Below the pieces are notes generated by a model. It had not been told where the DNA came from, did not search any database, and worked only from the letters and a program-made list of their open reading frames with translations. From positions 1 to 24,432 of IMG/VR virus record IMGVR_UViG_3300020159_002739: DNA of 24,432 nucleotides, one strand, 5' to 3'. Below are positions 7,740 through 17,069 of this stretch, in pieces (the first letter of the stretch is position 1; each line of letters starts with the position of its first letter). The DNA is from a virus. A program made the position numbers and the translations under genes.

Positions 7740-9509
7740 TTATGCAATATTAGAATTTGCCCCAACTGTAAATCCAGAAACAGTTGGATTATTATAATCA
7801 AGATCCGCTGTAGTCTTAGCAGGTTGTGCGAAATCTTTCAGTGGTTGTGCAGTAACTGGAGTTGGGTTTTCTATAGCCTTAGCCACAGATGTTGCATTTG
7901 GAGTTTGTGCTTCTTCACCAGCACCTCCACCCTTATGTAAAGTATAATAATCCGAGACAGGACAACTTGGCTTCAAATCACATCCAAAAACATTCAACTT
8001 AATATTTTCAAAACTCAATGCAGAAGTAATGCTGCTTGTTATGGAGGAGACACTTGCAGAAATATCAGATAGGTTAGAACTAACCTGCGCAAGTTGAGAT
8101 TGAATATCTGATAAAAATCTATTAATAATATCTAAGATATTATCGATGCCTTGATTTATATCATTTTGATTCGCTGCAATAATATTTCCAGTCAAATCCT
8201 CAACAGAACACATATCAACTTTTGGTGCAGTATTATCGGGTGATGGGTTTTTAGTATCTAGAATACTATTCAATGCACCTTGTATTTGCCCACATAGATT
8301 GCCTGTTATTTTATTGAAGAGACAAGTGATTAACTCAGTGATAGTTTCTTTAATATCAAGAAACTGATGTCTCTGATTTGGATACATTGAGTCTACTGTT
8401 GGTGCAATAGACTTATTGATTTGCTTTAATATAAACTCAAGTATCTTATCAAAGACGATTTTCATATATTTTGCGATCTGACAAGCAAAGTCTGCGATCA
8501 ATTTCTGAATGTCAGACAAAATCTGAGATGCTGCGTCAATATAACTTTGCGCTCCTTGCAAAATCTTATCTATTTCTTTAGTAAGATTTTCTAACAATAC
8601 TTGAATAGCTTTTAAAGCTGATGATGTAATGTCACAAGGACTCATCATAATTCTTTTCTTCAGATACAAATCATTTCTTTTTGTATCTGCATTTGTTTGA
8701 ATATGATTATCGTCAGGATTTTCAACTGTTGCTCCAGGTTTTGATGGAGAGGATGGTGAGTTTGCTTCTTGACATCTTGCTTTAATGCCATCAGCAACCT
8801 TACTTTGAATAAAGCGACTTCTCTCAGTTCCTGTTAAACCTCTTGCCTGTGCCTCAGCGATTGCACTTTGTTGATCGGCAAACTGTTGAGAGTTTAGTGA
8901 TTTGTCAGCACGAAGACCAAACTCATTAACAGCAACTCCAGGTGGAGGAGGAGCACACTCAGAAGACTGAACAGAATCTTTTGGTTTTGTTACTGAGATT
9001 CTATCATCAGGAACTTTTGGTTTTGCGGATCCAACTGGAGGATCTTTTCCTTCTGCAAAACCACTAACTGCCAAACTTCCAGGACTTTCATTCGTAACTT
9101 GTTGTACTTTGCTCCAACTTGTTGCCAGTTGTGTTTGAGCATTGTTACCAAGAACACCCATAATAACGGGTACTTGTTGCTCTTGTCCATCAAGGAAAAA
9201 TCCAAATACAAAATTACCTTGACGAAGATTTGGAGTCTGAGAGGAACCAGTTTGTCCACCGCCCGCAGTGATGGGATACATCACTTGAGCCCAAGGAAGT
9301 TGATTAGAGGGAATCGCTGTTTCCCCCTGATCATGAAGACCGATGATTCTTACTTTATATCTTCTGCCCCATCCAGGAACTTGTTCTGCAGACTCGTGTT
9401 TTCCCGCAAGAGCATTATCTCTCCAAGTGGAATCGTCGGCAATCTGACCAACCCACCAGCTGAAATGTGCCCCTAAAAACCCTGGATTAAAAAGAGATCC
9501 GCCTTCCAT
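7740..9509 (-). CDS. 5: gp5-like baseplate hub / spike base, lysozyme domain absent
   Basis: This is a 589-aa protein. Residues 1-125 match the OB-fold of T4 gp5: FSWWVGQIADD, RRYKVRIIGLHDQGE, IPSNQLPWAQVMYPIT, then GNFVFGFFLDG and PVIMGVLGNN. In T4 this fold sits on the gp27 trimer in the tail hub. Where T4 gp5 then has a lysozyme domain and a beta-helix, this protein has a low-complexity linker (about 150-280) and long helical, coiled-coil-like segments (about 285-405 and 440-510, with SALKAIQVLLENLTKEIDK and INRFLSDIQSQLAQVSSNL). No glycosidase motif is visible. It is the last gene of the hub operon, 6 bases after the 72-aa gene. The ATG is preceded only by a weak purine run. Confidence 0.82.
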   Translation of the reverse strand: MEGGSLFNPGFLGAHFSWWVGQIADDSTWRDNALAGKHESAEQVPGWGRRYKVRIIGLHDQGETAIPSNQLPWAQVMYPITAGGGQTGSSQTPNLRQGNFVFGFFLDGQEQQVPVIMGVLGNNAQTQLATSWSKVQQVTNESPGSLAVSGFAEGKDPPVGSAKPKVPDDRISVTKPKDSVQSSECAPPPPGVAVNEFGLRADKSLNSQQFADQQSAIAEAQARGLTGTERSRFIQSKVADGIKARCQEANSPSSPSKPGATVENPDDNHIQTNADTKRNDLYLKKRIMMSPCDITSSALKAIQVLLENLTKEIDKILQGAQSYIDAASQILSDIQKLIADFACQIAKYMKIVFDKILEFILKQINKSIAPTVDSMYPNQRHQFLDIKETITELITCLFNKITGNLCGQIQGALNSILDTKNPSPDNTAPKVDMCSVEDLTGNIIAANQNDINQGIDNILDIINRFLSDIQSQLAQVSSNLSDISASVSSITSSITSALSFENIKLNVFGCDLKPSCPVSDYYTLHKGGGAGEEAQTPNATSVAKAIENPTPVTAQPLKDFAQPAKTTADLDYNNPTVSGFTVGANSNIA

Positions 9510-9515
9510 TAATTA

Positions 9516-9734
9516 TTAATCTTCATAAACTCTACACTCAAGTGCCTCTGGATTTTCGTCACAATACATTTCAAATCCGGTAGGATCATGCTCAGTATCT
9601 GGATGATTATTTCGATACTTCTCTAGATGCTCTAACTCATCTTGTAGATGCCTACGGCGTTGTCCATTGGTGTTAGGGTTATATATTTCATCTTTATCAT
9701 CATTAATATGTTGTTGGAGTGTTCTGTCGCTCAT
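9516..9734 (-). CDS. Small charged protein between hub genes, 72 aa
   Basis: The protein begins MSDRTLQQHINDDKDEIYNP and continues with a strongly charged helix (RRRHLQDELEHLEKYRNNH) and an acidic tail with two Cys residues (CDENPEALECRVYED). Its ATG overlaps the stop of the gp27-like gene (ATGA), and it ends 6 bases before gp5, so the three are translated together. Size, charge and position would suit a small assembly factor or an accessory subunit of the hub, but no family with a known role is recognised. Confidence 0.7.
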   Translation of the reverse strand: MSDRTLQQHINDDKDEIYNPNTNGQRRRHLQDELEHLEKYRNNHPDTEHDPTGFEMYCDENPEALECRVYED

Positions 9735-11071
9735 AATGGTATCTTGCCAGAAGTGTGATTTCCAGTTCTACCAAAAGAATCTCTTACCAAATTAAGTTTA
9801 GTATAAGTTTCTCTAGTAGAAATATAATGGCATAAATCTGCTATAATATATATCCCACCATAATCCTTGTTTACTTCTTCATCAGCAGTTGAAAGTTCTT
9901 TAGCATCTATAAAGACAACATCTCCTGCGTGTAATGAGAAGTCACCTGGTATTGTAATAGTGCTCTTTGCAGAAAAGAGTTGGTTATATCTCATTATAGA
10001 CTGGTTCAAAATATTCTTATACTCAAAGTTTTCCTCTTTAGATTTTCCTATTTGTTGTTTTGTATCTCCGGAGGGAAGAGTTCCTTTGTCAAGAAGATAA
10101 TAAGTTGTCCTAGAGAACTCTTGATTCTTACCATCCCTATTAAACTCTGGATTTAAAGTGGGCAACTCCTTTCCACCCAACTTCAAATCCTTTTCTTTCT
10201 CCTTAGCGTTTGGAGTAACGACTTCATAGTAACAAGTGAAAGGATCAAATAAAACTGTGCGTGTAGAAAAGGCACCCATCTTAAGTTTCTCCTGAACATC
10301 AACACGATTATCTTTTGAATATTCAAGTGCCTTCACATCATATCCAGATGGAATATTATCTCCCCTAGAGTCTGGTGTCTGGTTGAAAGTTATAGACTTC
10401 TTCTTTTCTTGACTCAATAAAGAGTCAATTGACTTGAACTTAAATCCCTCAGAAGTTTCAAAGAAGAAAAATCCCGCAGTATTACCTTTTGCATTCTGAG
10501 TATTTGGAACTGATTTCTTAGACAACCAGTTCATAGCATAATATGGTTTTCTATTATTGCCCATAAAATTATAGGTATTGGATGTCTCCTCAACATCAGT
10601 TTTCTTTTCAGTTCCAATATATTTTTTGTCTGTTAATATCTTTTTAATATGATCAGATATTTTACCATCAAATCTACTATTCAACCTAACTTTTTCATTT
10701 AAAATAAATTCTTTTGATACAAGATCAAGTTGAACCATTGATTTGGTGGTGTCTTCCGAAAGTGGAGTTACTTTGTTAACATATAAAACCAGGTCTAGAG
10801 TTATGTTATTGTTATCTTTAAACTTAACATAAACCTTTTCCTGACCAACGATGGGCAATCCAGCGACTGCTGTTTTATTATCAATCGCAGTTCCAGAATC
10901 TGCGAAAGTTACTGTTGCTTTGATAGAGTCTTGAAGGATGCTTTCATAATACATCAAACGAATGGTTCCTCCAGTAACACTCACAGTCTTACTTGGATCC
11001 TTATTGGAGACTACATCTAGTCTTTCTATAAAAGACGTTTCAGCACTTTTTGAGATTATTGGATTTGCCAT
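9731..11071 (-). CDS. gp27-like baseplate hub protein
   Basis: This 446-aa protein lies directly upstream of gp5, as a gp27 equivalent should (T4 gp27 has 391 residues). The first 130 residues are beta-rich (VSVTGGTIRLMYYESILQDS, KATVTFADSGT), followed by a helix typical of hub proteins (KISDHIKKILTDKKYIG). The C-terminal barrel carries the pattern ITIPGDFSLHAGDVVFIDAK ... GGIYIIADLCHYIS, which recurs in gp27, gpD of P2 and the first domain of VgrG. In T4 the gp27 trimer forms the central channel between the tube and the gp5 spike. AGAGGT lies 10 bases before the ATG. The fold-level assignment is fairly firm; direct sequence identity to T4 gp27 cannot be judged by eye. Confidence 0.72.
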   Translation of the reverse strand: MANPIISKSAETSFIERLDVVSNKDPSKTVSVTGGTIRLMYYESILQDSIKATVTFADSGTAIDNKTAVAGLPIVGQEKVYVKFKDNNNITLDLVLYVNKVTPLSEDTTKSMVQLDLVSKEFILNEKVRLNSRFDGKISDHIKKILTDKKYIGTEKKTDVEETSNTYNFMGNNRKPYYAMNWLSKKSVPNTQNAKGNTAGFFFFETSEGFKFKSIDSLLSQEKKKSITFNQTPDSRGDNIPSGYDVKALEYSKDNRVDVQEKLKMGAFSTRTVLFDPFTCYYEVVTPNAKEKEKDLKLGGKELPTLNPEFNRDGKNQEFSRTTYYLLDKGTLPSGDTKQQIGKSKEENFEYKNILNQSIMRYNQLFSAKSTITIPGDFSLHAGDVVFIDAKELSTADEEVNKDYGGIYIIADLCHYISTRETYTKLNLVRDSFGRTGNHTSGKIPL

Positions 11072-11094
11072 TTTGTATTACCTCTTATTTCTAT

Positions 11095-14000
11095 TTACCC
11101 ACCCATATAAAGAGAATCAAATGGATCACTCTCATCTCCACCTCCCATTACTAAAGTAGAACCACCCGAAGAGTAATCAGATTGATCATTATTTTGCATT
11201 AAGAGACTACTTGGATCAATAAGGATTTCGTCTGGTGGTCCAAATCCATAGTTACTAAATGATCTTAAAGCATTTGCAAGCTGCTTTTTACTTTTTGATC
11301 CAATAATTGCTGGTAAAGTTCCAGGAGCCATCTCCTCAAGATACTCTGTAATCTTACTTCCGATAACACCTTCAGGTTTCCCTCTTTCACCAAGAATAGC
11401 AGGAGTTAAACCATTAACCATACCACCCTCATCCATCAATCTAACTCCAGCAAACCAACTTGTTCCTGACGCAGAATCCCAGTGCGGTCTATAGTGCCAT
11501 CCTCTTGCTCTATTGTGATCATATTGATTTTTTAAACCATCATCAGCAGCGATACCCACATGAGTAATAGCACCCTTATTATAGCTACCACCAGAGGAAG
11601 TCTGTCTCCACAAAATAATATCACCTGCTCTAATATCACTTTTATTACGAATTATTTGTCCCATATCACTTCCACCAAAAGAAGCTGCAAATGACGGTGC
11701 ATTATATCCAATTCCCTTTGGAGTATCCAAATCACCCCGCTGTGTTCTTTTATTTGCAGATGGGTGTCCTGCTGCTTTTAAAGCTGCTCTAGTTGTATTG
11801 GCACACTGATCTCCAACACCAGCACCCATTCCTATGATCTTTTTAGCACCCTCAAGAATTTGTTTAGCTTTTGGATTCGCTCCAGTTACCCTACCGTCTC
11901 CAACAGATCCAACTGGTCCAATATATGTTCCCGCTCCCTCAGTTGCTTTCCCTTCACCTTTTGCAAGTTTATCAAATATTGGTTTAGACATATTATATCT
12001 TTCCATTATCTTAGATTCAGTTTTATATCCAGCAGGAATCTCATACTGCTGCATAAAGATGGTAGATGCTGCTTTAACATCTTGAGCTTGTTTTATTTGT
12101 TTCAAAACATTTCCATAAGAACCTTGAAATTCTTTAAGAAAAAATTGATATTCAATGTTCATTGAAAGTGGTTTACTTAAATCAGCACCCCTAGACTTTG
12201 CAAAATCGGCAAGAGCTTGTTGCCTTCCCTTAGATGTCCATTGAACCAAACCATAACCAGTGACGCCATCAACCTTCAAGGGTGCTTTAGTGCCAGGGGA
12301 AGATCCTTGAGGTCTAGCATTTTCAACACCAGACTCAGCTGCCATATTACCAACAATGCCAGATGCTTGTGCTGCAGTTAATTTCAAATCCCTCATTAAG
12401 TTTCTAGCCATTGTAAGTTTATCACCACTACTTCCGGCAGGACCAACTTCAAGTCCATCACCACCATCCATAGTTTCTGTGGATTTTTTTTCCTCTTCTT
12501 CCTGCTCCTTTTTCAATCTCAAATTTTCTTCAATCATTTTCAAAGTTTTTTGAGCATTGCTGTCAACACTATCCCTAAAAGTTTTAGAAACCCAATTGGA
12601 AATATCCCCACCTTCAGTGGCAGCAAAAATAGTTTGCGGATCAACCAAACCACCAGTCTGAAATGCTGCAGCAAGACCACCTTTGATTTGTCCTTGTTGC
12701 AATCCTCTAGAAAGTAGCAAGTTAATACCTAGTCCTACATTGTCATAATCTTTTTTATCCGGTTTTTGTCCTAATAATATCTTAGAAGTTAACGCCAGAA
12801 TGGGTCCAAAATAATCAGTTTTTCCAAGATTTTCTCCACCTCTCTTAATAACTTGGAATGGATTCATTACATCAATAACTTTCTTAGCCGCCTTTAAGGG
12901 GTTGGGGAAAAGACCAAAAAGTTTGTCTTCTCCTCCAACATCAGATCCGGGATTATCCATCCCAATATCTCCTGGTTTTTTGGCAAGAGTTCTCTTATAT
13001 TTTTTCATCTTAGCAGATGAAAGTCTTCTTCTTGGCCCACTCTGAGTTTTCCCACCTCTTGTGGGTCCACCCCCAGCTCTTTTTTGAGTTTTTGAAGTTA
13101 CTTTTTTACCACCAAAAAATAAATCATAAATGGCACCTCCAGCCATATCACCAAGAGTTCCCCCAGCAATAGCACCAAGAGCACCGGTAGCTACTGCTAG
13201 AGGTCCTCCAGCAAGACCTAGTGCTCCTGCCAAACCACCACCTATAGTTCCTAATATTGCCGCACCTATTGCCCTGAATGCTGCCCTACCAGGATTTTCC
13301 CCCAATGCCCAAGATAATCCAAAATCTATTAAAGCTCCAACAACAGGAAGAGGTATTCTTTTCAAAAATGGACGAACTGTAGAAAGAACAGTTTTTGCTC
13401 CTCCTCTACCCATAGTGACTTTTGGGCGACCTCTTAAGGGGTTTCTAATATCAACACCACCAGCACGACCGCCACCACTCGTTGTTACTCTAGGTCTACC
13501 TCCACTTCCAGGTCTTGCTCCTCCTCTACCACCTTTACCACCACCAAATCCACCAGACCCAGCAGCAACCATCCCTGCTATGATAGCAAGATTTAAAAAC
13601 TGATTTAATAATCCAGAAAGTTGGTCAAACTGTTTTACGCCATCATTACCAAAAAGATTTTTTACGAATCCTCTAGTTGCATCATAAGCTTTATAACCCC
13701 AATCAACAAAAGTTACAAGTCCATCTAAAAGTTTTCCACCAACATTAAGAACAAAGTCTGTTGCTTGTCCTAAAAATTTGATAATAGGAATTATTTTTGG
13801 CAAATGATCTACTAATCTTACAGCAAAATATCCTAAGATAACATTACCTATAAAGTTTTTTACCCAGTCCAAAAATCCCATTCTAGGAAGACTTGGCATT
13901 TTTATATTACCAGATTCTACCTTTGGTTTTGTCTCTAACTTTTCTTCTATCTTTTCACGTCGTTTAGAACTTTCTTGCTTTTTTGTCTCGTTTAACTTTT

Positions 14001-14190
14001 TCTTTTCCGAAGCTAAAGTCCCCTTCAATATACTATCAATTTCAATTACTTTAACTTTAATAACTCCTATATTCTTTACGGAGTTTTCACTTAGAACAAC
14101 AGAGGAAGATCCTTTAATATTAGTCTTATTAACTTTAGCAAGTACACCACCTTTCGATGATGGTAAAAACTTTTGAGCATTGATTGCCAT
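11095..14190 (-). CDS. Tape-measure-like tail protein with two murein hydrolase domains, 1031 aa
   Basis: Residues 1-100 are highly charged and helical. Residues about 105-170 hold hydrophobic segments (FIGNVILGYFAVRLVDHLPK), 210-260 are a Gly/Arg-rich linker, and 300-355 are a Gly/Ala-rich membrane-like stretch. Residues about 584-740 resemble the phage tail lysozyme family: LTAAQASGIVGNMAAESG with likely catalytic Glu619, then GYGLVQWTSKGR. Residues about 770-905 resemble a CHAP or NlpC/P60-type amidase: GDQCANTTRAAL with Cys796, GDIILWRQ, and GAITHVGIAA with His877. The end has the tape-measure phrase GGMVNGLTPAILGERGKPEG. The likely role is spanning the tail and opening peptidoglycan during infection. 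It starts 7 bases after the 898-aa gene, with TGAGGT before the ATG. Confidence 0.78.
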   Translation of the reverse strand: MAINAQKFLPSSKGGVLAKVNKTNIKGSSSVVLSENSVKNIGVIKVKVIEIDSILKGTLASEKKKLNETKKQESSKRREKIEEKLETKPKVESGNIKMPSLPRMGFLDWVKNFIGNVILGYFAVRLVDHLPKIIPIIKFLGQATDFVLNVGGKLLDGLVTFVDWGYKAYDATRGFVKNLFGNDGVKQFDQLSGLLNQFLNLAIIAGMVAAGSGGFGGGKGGRGGARPGSGGRPRVTTSGGGRAGGVDIRNPLRGRPKVTMGRGGAKTVLSTVRPFLKRIPLPVVGALIDFGLSWALGENPGRAAFRAIGAAILGTIGGGLAGALGLAGGPLAVATGALGAIAGGTLGDMAGGAIYDLFFGGKKVTSKTQKRAGGGPTRGGKTQSGPRRRLSSAKMKKYKRTLAKKPGDIGMDNPGSDVGGEDKLFGLFPNPLKAAKKVIDVMNPFQVIKRGGENLGKTDYFGPILALTSKILLGQKPDKKDYDNVGLGINLLLSRGLQQGQIKGGLAAAFQTGGLVDPQTIFAATEGGDISNWVSKTFRDSVDSNAQKTLKMIEENLRLKKEQEEEEKKSTETMDGGDGLEVGPAGSSGDKLTMARNLMRDLKLTAAQASGIVGNMAAESGVENARPQGSSPGTKAPLKVDGVTGYGLVQWTSKGRQQALADFAKSRGADLSKPLSMNIEYQFFLKEFQGSYGNVLKQIKQAQDVKAASTIFMQQYEIPAGYKTESKIMERYNMSKPIFDKLAKGEGKATEGAGTYIGPVGSVGDGRVTGANPKAKQILEGAKKIIGMGAGVGDQCANTTRAALKAAGHPSANKRTQRGDLDTPKGIGYNAPSFAASFGGSDMGQIIRNKSDIRAGDIILWRQTSSGGSYNKGAITHVGIAADDGLKNQYDHNRARGWHYRPHWDSASGTSWFAGVRLMDEGGMVNGLTPAILGERGKPEGVIGSKITEYLEEMAPGTLPAIIGSKSKKQLANALRSFSNYGFGPPDEILIDPSSLLMQNNDQSDYSSGGSTLVMGGGDESDPFDSLYMGG

Positions 14191-14197
14191 CTTTTTA

Positions 14198-16894
14198 TTA
14201 CCTCATCATCCCTAGAGTTTGTTGTTTTGATCTCATTCCATTTGTAGTTGCATTAAAACTGGGGACTTTAGTTTTTGAACTTCCTCCTCTAGAGGATGTA
14301 GACTGATTACCTCTGGGTTTCACATAAGTAACTTTTGGTTTAGGTTTTACTGATTTATTAATGGCAGCAGACTTGGGTTTTGTTGCTGCTATCTGTGCTT
14401 GTTTTTGTTTGATTACTTTTGATCCTCCCCCAAACCAACCCAACTTATCATACCAAGATCTTTGAGATTTGACTTTTTCTTCGTTAGATCTCTTTTTAGC
14501 AAGCTTAGTAGCTTCAGCTCTCATTTTAGATTGCTCTGCTGCCATTTGTGCCTTTGTCTTTTGTCTTCCTGTTTTGGGATCTAAACTATTCCTATTAACA
14601 GTTCCTATCTTGATTTCACTACCAAGTGCCCTTTGATTCAACCAACCTATATCTTGGGCAAATCTTCCCAACATAGATGCCCCAAAATATGTTGCATCAC
14701 TTACAGAACCTTTCATTAATCCTTGTTTTGCTAGTTCTGCATACTCAGATACAGTTCTATTGAAGTTATATCTATCATCACTATAGAGAGTATTTCCACC
14801 GCCAGGTTTTGTACTTGCAGAAAATCTTCCAAGAATAGAATTAAAAGAAGATCCTCTTGGTCCAAGATCATCTGTATATGCACCACCACCTTTTGCTCCC
14901 TTATTGATGTCTTCTTGATTCCAGTTCATTCTAACTTGCCCCGTTTTAGGGTCAACATCCAATCCACTTTTACCCATAGTTTTTTCTATGGTCTTTTGTC
15001 TCATTTCATCAACTTCCTTATTAGAAAGAATTTTAAAAGGTCTTCCCATAGGACCCAGAAGAGCTTTCATAAAAGTCAAATTTCTCATCATAGTAGCATT
15101 ACCACTTGGAATCGGTATTAATCCTTTATCAGCCATTTCTTTGAATGGACCATCTGGTAATTTTTGGATGAACTTGTCACCAAGAGAAATCATCTTGCCC
15201 TGAACCTTTTCCATTCCAGCAGCGCCCTGCTGATATGATTTTGATGAACCCATTTTCTTAAAGGCATCAAAAAATCCAACACCTGCTTTTTTAGGAATCC
15301 CCGCAGCCGTATTAGCCGCATCCATCGCTTTCTTTTGTATCTTGCCAGATTGAATATCAGATAGTGCTTGATTCCCAACTTTCAAAGCTTGATCATAAAG
15401 TCCGGCACCAAATTGAGTACCAGACTGCATGAGTTTAGATATATCTTTTTGAAGTCCACCACCCTGCAAATACTTTTGACTTTGTGCTGCAATATTCATT
15501 CCAGCATTTCCAATGCCAGACAAAGATCCACCAACTGAAGATTGAGCTTGTCTGGACATCTTATCTAAAAATCCAGTATATGTTTTTGGATCTTGAACAT
15601 TGATACCTTGACTTCTAAACCAGGTATCAATATCAATAACATGTTTTCTCATGTCACCAATATTACCTATTCCACCTCCACCTGCAGCATAAGTAGTTCC
15701 TCTAACAATTTTTGGTTTGTTAGTTCCTCCACCGGCAGCATTCATTGCCTCTAGAGTTCCAAGTCCCCATGTCTCTACAGCTCCACGAGACATAACAAAC
15801 TCACCATCACTAAGCATTGCGGGGATTTTATCTACACCTTTTTCCCCACTTACAAATCCATTGGCAAACCCACCACCAGAAAATGCTCTAGCAAGTCCCC
15901 CACCATTGAGCATTCCACCAAAACCACGCTGCAGAACCTGTTCTCTTTGCAGTTGAGCGGCTCCAGGAGTTCCTTGCCCGGGTTTTACACCTTCTCGTTT
16001 CTGCTCATTTTGTTGAGATGCAGCATAAGCACCTACGCCTCCAGCAACAGCTAAAGAAGCGACAGGATTTCTAGCAACAAGTCTTAAAAGAGCTGGTATT
16101 GCAACTTTACCAATACGGAAGATAAATCCTCCCACCATTTTGGTTAACCCTAAGGTGAACCTACCAAAAGAAGTTCCAAATAAAATATAAGAACTGAGGA
16201 GTGCTGGCCACCAATCTTTTACAAAACGAATAATGGACTTAACTTTACTTTCGTTTTTAGGATCACCTAACCACTCAACAAGTTTATAAACTATTCTTCC
16301 AAGTATGATATTTGTAAAGAATTCAACTACCCTATCAAGTAAAGATTTTACCGGCGCTATTATTTTTTCAGCAATTTTCTTTAAACCTTCAAATCTTTTT
16401 TCAAGTTTACTTTCAGCAAGTCCTCTTTTTTCCTGCTCTGCTTTTCTTCTATCATAAGCAGATGCATCATCAGATATTTTTTTCTGTTGCCTTAAAGTAT
16501 CACTTATCGAAACTATGGCAGAAGTGATTGCAGAAATATTACCTTCTAAACTTTTAGCTAATGGAGAAGCACTAATAGAAGTTCCAGGTAGAGCTTTAGT
16601 TGCTGTTCCTGCTATTTTTCCCTTTACGCTACCAACAGTAAATGATTTGCCAGATATCTTTTTCTTCTTTACTTCAAATCTACCTTTGTCTTTTTTGCTT
16701 TTAACTCTTTTATACTCATCAGTTAAAAGCATAACCTCTTCGGTAGGAATTGTTTTTTTGGTCATCCTACCCTTGACCATTGCCTCTTTAATAAGAGTCA
16801 AATAAGTTTCATAATCTAAATCAAAAACATCATCAAGCCCGATGAGCCTTAAAATTCTAACATCAATTTCTTCTTTTTGATTAGAAATGGGCAT
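14198..16894 (-). CDS. Tape-measure-like tail protein, 898 aa
   Basis: The N-terminal 150 residues are charged and helical. Then come a coiled-coil-like stretch (about 140-180), hydrophobic segments (FFTNIILGRIVYKLVEWL near 195, SSYILFGTSFGRFTLGL near 235, and ARNPVASLAVAGGVGAYAAS near 280), and a Gly-rich middle with the tape-measure hallmark GVDKIPAMLSDGEFVMSRGA (near 345-365). Helices and a basic, Lys/Ser-rich tail follow. In T4 the tape measure is gp29 (590 aa), encoded after genes 26, 51, 27 and 28. Here two large proteins take that place directly after the gp26-like chaperone region. No enzyme motif is seen. The start overlaps the preceding short frame by 14 bases, so translation is probably coupled. 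Confidence 0.7.
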   Translation of the reverse strand: MPISNQKEEIDVRILRLIGLDDVFDLDYETYLTLIKEAMVKGRMTKKTIPTEEVMLLTDEYKRVKSKKDKGRFEVKKKKISGKSFTVGSVKGKIAGTATKALPGTSISASPLAKSLEGNISAITSAIVSISDTLRQQKKISDDASAYDRRKAEQEKRGLAESKLEKRFEGLKKIAEKIIAPVKSLLDRVVEFFTNIILGRIVYKLVEWLGDPKNESKVKSIIRFVKDWWPALLSSYILFGTSFGRFTLGLTKMVGGFIFRIGKVAIPALLRLVARNPVASLAVAGGVGAYAASQQNEQKREGVKPGQGTPGAAQLQREQVLQRGFGGMLNGGGLARAFSGGGFANGFVSGEKGVDKIPAMLSDGEFVMSRGAVETWGLGTLEAMNAAGGGTNKPKIVRGTTYAAGGGGIGNIGDMRKHVIDIDTWFRSQGINVQDPKTYTGFLDKMSRQAQSSVGGSLSGIGNAGMNIAAQSQKYLQGGGLQKDISKLMQSGTQFGAGLYDQALKVGNQALSDIQSGKIQKKAMDAANTAAGIPKKAGVGFFDAFKKMGSSKSYQQGAAGMEKVQGKMISLGDKFIQKLPDGPFKEMADKGLIPIPSGNATMMRNLTFMKALLGPMGRPFKILSNKEVDEMRQKTIEKTMGKSGLDVDPKTGQVRMNWNQEDINKGAKGGGAYTDDLGPRGSSFNSILGRFSASTKPGGGNTLYSDDRYNFNRTVSEYAELAKQGLMKGSVSDATYFGASMLGRFAQDIGWLNQRALGSEIKIGTVNRNSLDPKTGRQKTKAQMAAEQSKMRAEATKLAKKRSNEEKVKSQRSWYDKLGWFGGGSKVIKQKQAQIAATKPKSAAINKSVKPKPKVTYVKPRGNQSTSSRGGSSKTKVPSFNATTNGMRSKQQTLGMMR

Positions 16895-17069
16895 TGCTCA
16901 TCTGTTGTTTTTGTTTTAACTCTTCATCTTCAAGATGCTGTTGTAATAAAGCAACATAGATGTCTCGTTCCCAAGGCATCATATTCTCAATATCTGCTAA
17001 TGAATATTTATGATACTGCATTAACGAAAAATTGAGACGAAAATAATTTTCAAGGTCCATATGGACCAT
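16881..17069 (-). CDS. gp51/GT-like short tail assembly frame, 62 aa; likely -1 extension of the gp26-like protein
   Basis: The frame starts ATG at 17069, with a second ATG at 17060 that is better spaced from the preceding AGGG. The product carries MDLENYFRLNFSLMQYHKYS and the motif MMPWERDIYVALLQQHLEDE, and ends in a Gln/Lys-rich tail. Short frames with an MPW-x-R-x-x-Y-type motif just before the tape-measure gene are typical of the second tail assembly chaperone. Its frame is -1 relative to the gp26-like gene and stays open back to a TGA four codons before a slippery T6C run. It can therefore be made as a 65-residue extension giving a 303-aa fusion, with or without independent initiation. 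It corresponds in map position to T4 gene 51. Confidence 0.72.
   Translation of the reverse strand: MVHMDLENYFRLNFSLMQYHKYSLADIENMMPWERDIYVALLQQHLEDEELKQKQQMSNAHF

Noticed and set aside
13130-13603. 157-codon Pro/Ala-rich plus-strand frame
   Set aside because: It is the antisense of the Gly/Ala/Arg-rich part of the 1031-aa tail protein; its composition reflects that complement.
17005-17012. CATAAATA on the minus strand inside the short gp51/GT-like frame
   Set aside because: It fits the loose NATAAATA late form but is inside a coding region, and the downstream genes are already coupled to the promoter at 17820-17827.
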